From assembly GCA_965215755.1 (NCBI GenBank), contig OZ244119.1:2170001-2234000 (forward strand): 64,000 nt of DNA, in the 5' to 3' direction. The notes beneath the pieces were generated by a model that worked only from the letters and a program-made list of their open reading frames with translations, was not told where the DNA came from and ran no database searches. This DNA comes from Tectiglobus sp965215755. GTDB taxonomy: Bacteria > Pseudomonadota > Alphaproteobacteria > Rhizobiales > Hyphomicrobiaceae. Shown piece by piece: positions 18,801-26,706 of the stretch; positions within the stretch are counted from its first letter, which is position 1; each line of letters begins with the position of its first letter. A program made the translations under genes and the position numbers.

Positions 18801-19020
18801 TGTCCTCATCCAAGTTTTTTTCGTTGGAAGATGACTCTGCCATTATAAGATATCCGGCTGTTGAAGGGGCGCCGTGGTTCGAGGTATCAAACGCATCCAG
18901 TGTTGATTGAGAACACGTAATACTCCCGGCATGAGCCTGGTCCGATCGGCTGATCATGACCAATGCAGTGAGACAGGAGCAGATGCAAAACAGAAGGGCT
19001 TTTCGGTAGAGCATTGTCAT
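15880..19020 (-). CDS. Large autotransporter-like protein with Ig-like repeats
   Basis: The 1046-residue product starts at ATG 19020 (GGTGAGAATGAA upstream; the frame is open earlier). A signal peptide (LLFCICSCLTALVMISRSDQAHA) precedes a Cys-containing N-terminal domain of about 150 residues. At least four Ig-like modules follow, with the recurring pattern FTATFVADEDVLGFDLSDI ... AGLTNATA (bacterial Ig-like, Big_12 type). The linker YIDENYVRERTQRIISNFMTRR leads to a C-terminal beta barrel from GFDIWVRGRWARYES to YKSYGGSIRMSIPL. Unusually, about 45 hydrophilic residues follow the last strand. The barrel region is nearly identical to that of the next gene. Likely a surface adhesin-type protein, but the ligand is unknown. 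Confidence 0.8.
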   Translation of the reverse strand: MTMLYRKALLFCICSCLTALVMISRSDQAHAGSITCSQSTLDAFDTSNHGAPSTAGYLIMAESSSNEKNLDEDTCYARKYSNNWDSCEEFLLEVSDSVSAMLLCIDWRQGRTMGELAFTRNGDDNTNVTLYRGAGSTSGENVARSTWPSLKTGTYHRITYDNKHEGRRWLEFTTNNRGTGVNDSSITVRADSKQPKIIASDLPSLVSAKGSFTATFVADEDVLGFDLSDIQAGLTNATASNFMTVIENRKYTALITPNGTNDILIRVPDNVATDFADNLNTGGSTATTVKVSDDPIIATILGAPTTGTANTPFTVEYSFASVDGNVENVSGFDLSDVNAALTNAVATDFLQVPGHATHLYSATITPDGNGNVIIGVNADAAVNGSNIGNAAATPQTVSVADTKAPTVTSVTPSSTTVVSSGTLEIAVVFSEGMDTSLTPTLTFDPDVSAALQDATTQTGTWTTTTNSNDTYKVAYVVNNGGGSIDDIDVIVGTDFKDSAGNALESPYTKEDAFSIADIVAPSPLPDSTPPTVIIEAPTQTRGPFETTFIFSEKVAGFDNISDITVGNGTVSGLSTGTLVNGEEVFTATITPTVRGPVTIDVHAGVAEDDPVGNPNTAADQVTVIYIDENYVRERTQRIISNFMTRRGDAIVSNQPDYTERLKRGGSGSGSGATFSGEGGYSNNRMAFATSLRQVLAAKKAEKNARVSELGEMMKLGLQSKGTQSLGRDLGLRDLATNDGAPTGFDIWVRGRWARYESDNDAGDLGLLFIGADYKFNDGLVVGLVAQFDWTDETNDTDDFKINGRGWMVGPYMVAQLHENLIFDANVSMGQSGNKVSPFNTYTDSFDGTRWLASAKFTGSITFANLHVAPHIGVMYFQERQEAYIDSLSIDIPSQTVKLGRLTFGPKFSTTIQRRDGTTISPYLGVKGLWDFERTAIIDLTTGLAAESTDGVRARVDGGVRIRLPDGLTLNGEGFYDGIGAGDYKSYGGSIRMSIPLQRSQASHEAMKLGVKQDETTGLGTPAGGAGSLAGAFPDAAIGQESRAGND
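15924..17160 (-). repeat. Barrel-coding direct repeat, copy 1
   Basis: This stretch matches 19455-20688 in the same orientation with scattered substitutions and a net 3-nt length difference. It encodes the linker, beta barrel and part of the C-terminal tail. The passenger parts upstream are not alike at this level. Confidence 0.85.
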
Positions 19021-19407
19021 TTCATTCTCACCCAGTGGATACGAAGATTGACGCGCAGCCATTATGATATGTAAGCTGATAAACAGCATGCAAACTGATA
19101 AGTGTATTCGGAATCAATTGCAATCGGAGGTTCCAAATTCTTGTGGGTTGCTGCTCTTGGAGCGTGGAACGCATCACCTTCCCACGCTTGCGCCGGGCCG
19201 TCCGCTCGCTGTTCGTGTTCGAAGCATCGACACGAATGGCGATCGTGGTTTTGGACGGCCTGGCGGGGGCATGAGAGCATGAGGTGCCATGCCCGCCGCC
19301 TCCGATTGAGCAGTGAGCACCACTGGCTCAATCTGTCCGCTTTTACTGTGAGGGCGGCACCGCGCGTGCTGCCTGGCCTCCGTTTGACGGAGTGGCTTTG
19401 GCAACGA
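19021..19407. other. Intergenic region between the two large autotransporter genes
   Basis: No gene was recognised. AT-rich sequence at 19060-19130 lies directly upstream of the minus-strand gene at 15880-19020 and may carry its promoter. Short open frames here are shadows. Confidence 0.5.
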
Positions 19408-22400
19408 CTAGTCCTTGCTAGTGCGTGACTGTTGTTTGTCCGCTGCGCCAGGAGATGCCCCATCCGAAGACCTAGCACCGTCAGCCGGCGTACCGAGTCC
19501 CGTCGTCTCGTCCTGCTTCACGCCAAGCCTCATCGCGTCGTGCGAGGCTTCGCTGGGCTGCAGCGGGATGCTCATTCTGATACTGCCGCCGTAGGACTTG
19601 TAGTCACCGGCGCCGATGCCGTCGTAGAAGCCTTCGCCGTTGAGGGTCAGACCGTCAGGCAGGCGGATGCGGATACCAGCATCGACCCGGGCGCGGACGC
19701 CGTCGGTGCTTTCCGAGGCAAGTCCCGTCGTCAGGTCGACAATAGCGGTGCGCTCGAAGTCCCACAGACCTTTGATGCCGAGATAGGGACTGATGGTGGT
19801 GCCGTCACGGCGCTGGATGGATGTCGAGAATTTCGGACCAAACGTCAGGCGGCCAAGCTTGACGGTCTGGCTCGGGATATCGATCGAGAGGCTGTCGATG
19901 TAGGCCTCCTGACGCTCCTGGAAATACATCACGCCAAAGTGCGGCGCGACATGCAGATTGCCGAAGCTGAAGCTGCCGGTGAACTTCGCCGACGCCAGCC
20001 AGCGCGTGCCATCAAAGCTATCGGTGTAGGTGTTGAACGGCGAGACTTCGTTGTCCGACTGGCCCATGGAGAAGTTGGCATCGAAGATCAGGTTCTGATG
20101 CAGTTGCGCGACCATATATGGCCCGACCATCCAGCCGCGGCCGTTGATCTTGAAGTCATCGGTGTTGTTGGTTTCGTCGGTCCAGTCAAACTGGGCGACA
20201 AGGCCGACAACGAGGCCGTCGTTGAATTTATAGTCGGCGCCGATGAACAGCAGGCCGAGGTCGCCGGCATCGTTATCGCTTTCATAGCGTGCCCAGCGGC
20301 CACGGACCCAGATGTCGAAGCCGGCCGGCGCACCGTCGTTCGTCGCGAGATCACGGAAGCCCAGGTCTTGACCTAGGCTCTGCGTGCCTTTGCTTTGCAG
20401 GCCGAGCTTCATCATCTCGTCGAGTTCGCCGACGCGGGCGTTCTTCTCGGCCCTGTTGGCAGCGAGCACCTGACGCAGGCTGGTGGCGAACGCCATGCGG
20501 TTGTTGGAGTATCCACCCTCACCGGAGAATGACGCACCGTCACCGCCACCTCTGCCGCCCCGGTTGAGGCGCTCGGTATAGTCCGGCTGGTTGGAGACAA
20601 TGGCATCGCCACGCCGTGTCATGAAGTTCGAGATGATACGCTGCGTGCGCTCACGCACATAGTTTTCGTCAATGTAGTTGACGGTGACCTGGTCCGCGGC
20701 TGTGTTAGGAAGCCCCGCGCCATCAATTGCGACACCTTCGGCGACATCAATCGTGACGTCCCCGTGTTCGGTGGGGGTGATGGTCGCCGTATAGACATCA
20801 TCAGAGCCGGCGAAGTCGGATGCTACTCCGTTTCCAACGGTGATATCGGCAAGTTCAAACTGAGTCACATCCTCAGAAAATGTGATCGTGACCTCGAACG
20901 GTCCGCGGGCCTCGGCGGGGGCCGAGATAGTGACACTTGGTGACTCCAGATCGATGGTCACCGATGAGTTGTCGGTGGTGGTTGTCACATCATCGGCCGC
21001 ATTCTCGTTGACATCCTCCAAGTTCGTTATCTTGATGGTTACGGCGCCGGCAGGAGTCGTGTCTGTCACTGTGATTTTTGCTTCATATTGATTTGAACTG
21101 GTGGGCCCAGTCACAGTGGCTGTTTGGTTGGCAATTGTAACGACGGGTGTCTCCTTGAGCGTCTCACTAGCGGTGAACGTTAGCGTGATCTCGTCATCAG
21201 TCGTCGCCTGGGTATTGTCGGTCGTATTGTTCGACTTGATCGTCACTATTGTCAGCGTCGGCGGCGTGTTTTCGTTTACTTTGAAGGTTGCATCTCCGTC
21301 ATAGTCTTCCTGCAGGTTCCCACTGGCATCTTTTGCGTTAGAGATTTTGAGCGATCCGACGATGAGGGAGGCGTCCAGTGGATCAGGTGCCGTGTAGTTG
21401 AACGTATACACCGTGTAGCCTGAACTCCAGCCATTCATAGCCGTTGCCGAAGCCGGCAGCGTGACCACGCTGCCGCTGCCATTGCCGCCACCGCTGGCGT
21501 CATAGTAGACGACCGTTGGCGCGGACGTGAGGTCCATCGTTTCGTCATAGGTGACGACAACCTGGAAGCTGTCGCCAGGAACAACCATGTCATCGCTGTC
21601 TTTGCCGGCAGTGCTGTTTAGGAACTGCACTGTCCTGACCGCCGGCGCATCGTTCTCCGTAATGTCGAGCGACGCATCCTTTGTATTGTAGTTCGCGTCC
21701 AGGTCATTGCCGGGAACGTCGGTCGCGTTCGCAACCACGACCGACCGGATCTGGACGGAAGCGCTCAGAGGATCATTCACCGTATAGGGGAAGGTATAGA
21801 CCTTGCCATCTGTGTCCCAGGAGCCGGAGCCGGTGGCTGCCCAATCGGTAGGTTTCGTTGTAGTGCCGGTACCGCCGCTACCGCCGGTCTCCGTGTAGTA
21901 GGCGATCGCCGGCGGTGTCTTGGTGGTGTCCATCTTCTCATTGAAGGTGACGACGACCTTGAAGCTGTCGCCCGGGTCGACAGATGGCCCCTGTGTGCCG
22001 GAGCTGTTCTGGAATACCACTGAATCGACCTGCGGTGCCACAGTATCGACATTGTAGGTCTGGTTGTCGTCGCCGGTGGGGTCGGTGGTATTCACGTCCC
22101 GGCTGATACTGTCGGTGATGTTACTGCCTGCCAGGCTGAGACCGACTTTGCCTTCGCCGGATAGACTGGACACCGTGACCGTGAAGGCCTTGTTGTCCGT
22201 GCCCGATGCTACTGGCGCACCGATTATATAGCCGGTGAATGTACCGGTCGGGTCCTGTGTCAGAGAGATGTCGTCGACCGTGAAAGTGTCCGGATTAATC
22301 GCATCGGAGAATGTGATCTCGAACTCCACAGACGATTCCTTGGTGTCTTCCGTCGCTGGGTCTTCGCGTTTAATGGACGAAACCGTCACTTCGGCGGCGG

Positions 22401-24045
22401 GGTTGACAGATACCTTTACCCAATCGCTATGGCTGTAACCTTCGGCGTCGGTGACCGTCAGCCTGAAGTAGAAATTGGTTGGCGCGCTGACGCTCGGTGC
22501 GGTGAACGTGGGCTGACTGGGGGTCGAGACGTCCAGTTGGATCCCACCATTTAAGGCTCTGGTGTCGCTGCCATCGCCGTCAACCTGCAGCCACTCGTAG
22601 CTCGCAATGGTTCCGGAATTGTCGGTTGAGCCGGTGCCGTCGAGTGTCACCGACGCGCTTGCGTTAGCGGTTTGGTCGGGGCCGGCATTTGCCACTGGCG
22701 GCGTTGGGTCAGCTTTGGCTGTGCCAGATATATTGAATGAAAAGACGGTGTCGAGACTCGAGTTACTCCCAATGCTAATTTTAAAATTGAACAATCCGTC
22801 GTTGTCCGGAGTGTAGGTTACGGTAAAGTCCGCCGACCTGCCGCCAACAACTGAGAGACTCTGTGGTTGAATGGTCGGCGTGCCGTCAATGTTAACAAAA
22901 TTTGCTCCTGGTGATCTATCGACGATGATTGCGCTGACTCCCAGCGTCCTTTCGCCGATGTTCGATACGGTGTAGCGCCTGGTCTTTGGGCTGTTTGGAA
23001 ACCAGTCGCCACTGTCGGTCCCGCCGCTTTGCAAATTGCTGTTCGATTCATGGGAATAGACGTGAATTTGTGGGCCAGTGACCGTTTTATCCACCGAGTC
23101 TGTTACGGGGTCACCTTCGTTGCCAGCCGGATCTGTCAGTGTGACGCTGAGGGTGATTGTGCCATCGTTGAGGCTGGACAGGTCGATGCCATTTATCTGA
23201 GGGGCGAGGCTGGCGACTGTGCCGGTGCCGGTGACTTGATTGTTGGCCGCATCCTTGAACGTTTACTCATAGGTCGAGCCAAATTCGGCCAGTCGAAGAC
23301 CGAAGGACACGTCCGTGACGTTGCTGTTATCAATCGAACTCTGATCGATCTCCACGCCGTAGCCGGCAGGCGCGGTGTGGTCCGTCGACTCGACGGTGCC
23401 CCCGAAGTGGCCGCCCGTAATGGTGGCGGAGGTCACTTCGATTGCTGTATCCGTCTGCGTGTATTCCATCGTGACCCGATACACCGTGCCGCCGAGCATA
23501 ACCTCGCCAATGGCTGTGTGTGTGCCGTTGGAATTGGCCCCAAAGTAATCAAGTGCGGAGCGGCCATCCGTGCTTTGGTTAGCTTCTTGGTTATCAACCT
23601 TCAGGCTGCTCGGTGCGATTTGTTTGTCCTCGAATTTCGCTGCGAAGCGGACCCGTCCTGAAAGGGCTGATGATAGCGGGGTGACTATTAGGAGCAACTC
23701 GTCGGCGTCATCAATAACGCCCTCAGTCACCTCGCAGTCGCCGCCAGCCAAGCCTGATGGAAGTCGAATACCTGCATAGAACGTGTATGGCCCGCCCTCG
23801 TTCGCACAGGTTGTTTGAGCCAGAGCCTGGTTTGCCGGCACGGTGAATAGCCCAATGGCAAGCCATACGATCAAAGCTGTCGTGGTGGTGATCGTCCGTG
23901 TGAACCAGTCGAAAAAGCCACGCCGCGCAACAGGTTGAGTGCTCGCCCCACTGTGACGGCTGGGATTGGTGCCTTCACAATTGCTCTGGATCACGCCATG
24001 TGCCCGGCCTAAGTCGACCCATCGAGTCCCGGTGAACCCCTTCAT
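19408..24045 (-). pseudogene. Giant autotransporter-like gene interrupted by one in-frame TAA
   Basis: Read on the minus strand from ATG 24045, the frame encodes an extended N-region, a hydrophobic signal segment (TALIVWLAIGLFTVPANQALA) and an Ig-like module, then meets TAA at 23263-23265. The same frame continues without other stops to 19408. Across the stop, homology of the repeat type reads ...GSTYE*TFKDAANNQVTGTG..., where related modules carry Tyr. Downstream come more Ig-like modules, a PKD/REJ-like segment (PVANAGPDQTANASASVTLDG), and the same linker and barrel as the upstream paralogue, with a hydrophilic tail past the last strand. Intact length would be about 1,545 residues. The downstream part has no signal peptide or credible start. 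It is a nonsense mutation, a sequencing error or a read-through site. Confidence 0.75.
19455..20688 (-). repeat. Barrel-coding direct repeat, copy 2
   Basis: Partner of 15924-17160, offset by about 3.53 kb in direct orientation. Variation is concentrated in the Gly/Ser linker, a few barrel loops and the last 25 codons of the tail. Confidence 0.85.
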
Positions 24046-24254
24046 CGCGTTCATCCCTGCATTGAGAATCTTTTCCCCGAATCCGACTTACAGTCGGCAG
24101 ATGATTCGGAGTTATGCCGGAAGCGAAATGCCCGGATTGCCAGGATGACAGCGTGTCTTGCCGGTCACTGGCGGCGTGGTGGCTGCCGCTGCCTGCAAAG
24201 ACGAGCTCCGTCTCGATCGACACAGCAACCAGGATGGGCACCCCGGTCATCAAG

Positions 24255-24307
24255 GCGGACAAGATTGGGGGGCGGACAACATTGGCGGGGGCGGACAAGA
24301 TTGGCGG
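24255..24307 (+). repeat. Three short direct repeats upstream of the DSD1-family gene
   Basis: GCGGACAAGATTGGGG (24255), GCGGACAACATTGGCGG (24272) and GCGGACAAGATTGGCGG (24291) occur with spacings of 17 and 19 nt, ending 42 nt before the start codon at 24350. Position and spacing suit a multi-site operator or a small local duplication. Confidence 0.7.
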
Positions 24308-24349
24308 GCATGATATAGTGCAGCTTGTTGCTGTAGAGGATCCCAACTG

Positions 24350-25489
24350 ATGTCGCCACGTCCACCCGCCGAAGCCGGAATGCCATTCGATGAAATCGAT
24401 ACACCGGCGTTGATTATCGATCTCGATGCGTTCGAGACCAATCTCAAGCGGCTCGCAGAACTGGTAGAGAAATCTGGTGTGCGGCTCAGACCGCATTCCA
24501 AGACGCATAAGTCGCCGATCATCGCGCGTAAGCAGATGGAGTTGGGGGCGGTCGGCCAATGCTGTCAGAAAGTCAGCGAGGCTGAGGTTCTAGTGCAGGC
24601 TGGAATTTCCGATGTGCTGATTTCCAATGAAGTTTGGGGTCGCCGAAAACTCGATCGTTTGGCTGGCCTTGCTCGACACGCCAAAGTGGCGGTCTGTGTC
24701 GATGATGCCAACAACGTTGCCGATATCTCAGCTGCTGCCGGGCGAGCGGGCACCGAGGTTGGAGTGTTAGTTGAAATCGATGTTGGCGCCGGACGTTGCG
24801 GTGTGACGTCACCGGAGGCGGCGTTGAAGCTTGCCCAGACGATCCAATCATCCAATGGTTTGCAGTTCCGAGGTTTGCAGGCGTATCACGGCTCAGCGCA
24901 GCACAAGCGATCGCTGCAGGAACGTGAGGCCGCGATCGGTGGGGCGGCAGAAATCACGCGCGCTACGATCGATGCTTTGTCGAATGCCGGAATTGAATGT
25001 GAGATCATTGGTGGTGCCGGCACTGGGACCTTCGAGATCGAAGCCGGGAGCGGGATCTGGAATGAGCTGCAAGCCGGTTCGTACATCTTCATGGATGCCG
25101 ATTATGCCAAGAACCATGCGGCAGACGGGCATCCGATTTCGCAATTCCGTCATGCGCTATTTGTGTTGGTCACAGCGATGAGCCAACCGGCAAAGGACAA
25201 GCTGGTGGTTGATGCCGGTCATAAAGCGCTGGGCAATGATTCCGGATTTCCTGATGTGTGGGGGATAGACGGTGCCACTTACAGCCGACCGTCAGACGAG
25301 CATGGTGCGATCCATCTCGGTGAAGCTCAGACAAATTTAAAAGTCGGCGACAAAATTTTGCTTGTGCCCGGGCACTGCGATCCGACAGTCAATCTGCATG
25401 ATTGGTATGTCTGTGTGCGCGGCATGCATTCGGATAAGGCGCGGGTTGAAACCGTATGGCCGGTGGCCGCCCGTGGCGCTGTCTTCTGA
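24350..25489 (+). CDS. DSD1-family PLP enzyme (D-threonine / D-3-hydroxyaspartate aldolase-like)
   Basis: The 379-residue protein is a fold-III PLP enzyme of the D-serine dehydratase-like family. The PLP-lysine motif is RPHSKTHKS (Lys51 expected), YHGSAQHK lies mid-protein, and GAGTGTFEIEAG binds the cofactor phosphate. The C-terminal PGHCDPTVNLHDWY holds the His/Asp metal-site motif of D-threonine aldolases and D-serine dehydratases. Members cleave or dehydrate D-beta-hydroxy-amino acids. The beta-hydroxyaspartate aldolase BhcC belongs here, but no other Bhc genes are nearby, so substrate is open. The start at ATG 24350 has weak spacing from GAGGATCCC. Three repeats lie directly upstream. 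Confidence 0.85.
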   Translation: MSPRPPAEAGMPFDEIDTPALIIDLDAFETNLKRLAELVEKSGVRLRPHSKTHKSPIIARKQMELGAVGQCCQKVSEAEVLVQAGISDVLISNEVWGRRKLDRLAGLARHAKVAVCVDDANNVADISAAAGRAGTEVGVLVEIDVGAGRCGVTSPEAALKLAQTIQSSNGLQFRGLQAYHGSAQHKRSLQEREAAIGGAAEITRATIDALSNAGIECEIIGGAGTGTFEIEAGSGIWNELQAGSYIFMDADYAKNHAADGHPISQFRHALFVLVTAMSQPAKDKLVVDAGHKALGNDSGFPDVWGIDGATYSRPSDEHGAIHLGEAQTNLKVGDKILLVPGHCDPTVNLHDWYVCVRGMHSDKARVETVWPVAARGAVF

Positions 25490-25573
25490 TAACGCGGATC
25501 AGATCGCAATCTTAGGCGCTGATATTCAACTTCGTATCAGCGCCCAACAGCAACCGGATAAGCATTTCAGCTG

Positions 25574-26413
25574 CTACTTTTGAACAGTGACTGTGACTTG
25601 TTCCTGGTCATGGATTGCGCCAAGCTTGCCAAGGTCGGCAAGAGTGAGGCGCACCACACGGTCACGCTTGTTTTGAGCGAGCACAGACATCACGGCTCGC
25701 ACCTTGGCGTCACCCTCGGCGCCGCTGCCGGTGCTGAACTTGACGCTCTTGCCAGTAGAGAACAGTGAGAGCTGGTCAGGTGCGACGGCGACTTCGATCT
25801 CAACACGACTGAGGTCCAGGAGTTCGACGAGATCCGGATTTCGTTGCGTGACGGCAGCCCCGACGCTTGCCAGAATTTCGGTGACAATGCCGTCATAGGG
25901 CGCCTTGATCTCTGCCAGGCGGATCTCCAAAGCGATACGCTCGACTTCGGCCTTGCGGCGCGCGGCGACGCCACGTGCGCTTTCCAGGCTAGCCTCGGCA
26001 GTCTTGAGAGCGACCTCGGCATCTTCGAAAGCTGATCTCTGGAACGACGTTGACTTGCGCAACCTTTCCTGGCGACCAAGGACGAGCTTTGCACCTTCGA
26101 TGCGAGATTCTGCGACCGCGACGAGGGCCTTGGCTTCCTCGTAAGCGCCGTCAGCAACCTTGCTGTCAGCTTCTAGCTGTTCCGTGCTCAGTTTGGCGAT
26201 GAGGTCGCCCTTCTTTACGCGGTCGCCGACACGAACATCGAGTTCCTTGACGCGGACAGAACGCTCGCCCGTGAGCTGACTTGATACCTTGCCGACGTTC
26301 TTCGCGACAATGACGCCCTTGAACGTTTGTTGTGCCGAGGCTTGCGCCTGTAGGAAAAAGATTGCGAGCGTCGCAATGAAAATGCGTGACACAGAAGGAT
26401 GCATGGCAGTCAT
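25574..26413 (-). CDS. HlyD-type periplasmic adaptor of an efflux system
   Basis: The 279-residue protein starts MTAMHPSVSRIFIATLAIFFLQAQASAQ, a signal peptide. A lipoyl-like half (RVKELDVRVGDRVKKGDLIAKL) then leads into a long alpha-helical hairpin (about 80-165), the second lipoyl half (EIRLAEIKAPYDGIVTEILASVGAAV) and a beta-barrel part (LVELLDLSRVEIEVAVAPDQL). This is the order of membrane-fusion proteins that link inner-membrane pumps to outer-membrane channels. No pump or TolC-like gene is adjacent, so its partners lie elsewhere or it works alone. It is short for the family, about 280 against 350-400 residues. AAAGG precedes the start by 9 nt. Confidence 0.85.
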   Translation of the reverse strand: MTAMHPSVSRIFIATLAIFFLQAQASAQQTFKGVIVAKNVGKVSSQLTGERSVRVKELDVRVGDRVKKGDLIAKLSTEQLEADSKVADGAYEEAKALVAVAESRIEGAKLVLGRQERLRKSTSFQRSAFEDAEVALKTAEASLESARGVAARRKAEVERIALEIRLAEIKAPYDGIVTEILASVGAAVTQRNPDLVELLDLSRVEIEVAVAPDQLSLFSTGKSVKFSTGSGAEGDAKVRAVMSVLAQNKRDRVVRLTLADLGKLGAIHDQEQVTVTVQK

Positions 26414-26706
26414 GGCTGGAAACCTTTATTGCGCAATTACTGATAATTGGACCTGATTAGCTCAAATCCTAAGCGAAGATGCGCCACAAAACAACGCTGG
26501 TTAACGCGTCTCGGTTCCCTGAATTCAGATGTTGGTAAAGCCGGCCCCTCAAAAACAGCCAATTCCGCAATTTCATCATGCTGTCGATGGCAACTGACTG
26601 CGGCTTGCCAACCGAGAGTATGAACGTTGCCACCAATGGATTGCGGAGTTTGGGTTCTCCATCCAGCTTCGTTGCGTTGCTGATAATGGGCTTGGCTCCA
26701 CTCTCC

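Noticed and set aside
19408..23094. Downstream autotransporter part as an independent gene from GTG 23094
   Set aside because: No signal peptide, no ribosome-binding site, and the homologous module continues upstream through the TAA.
24255..24307. CRISPR-like array
   Set aside because: Only three copies, 17- to 19-nt period with virtually no spacers and no cas genes.
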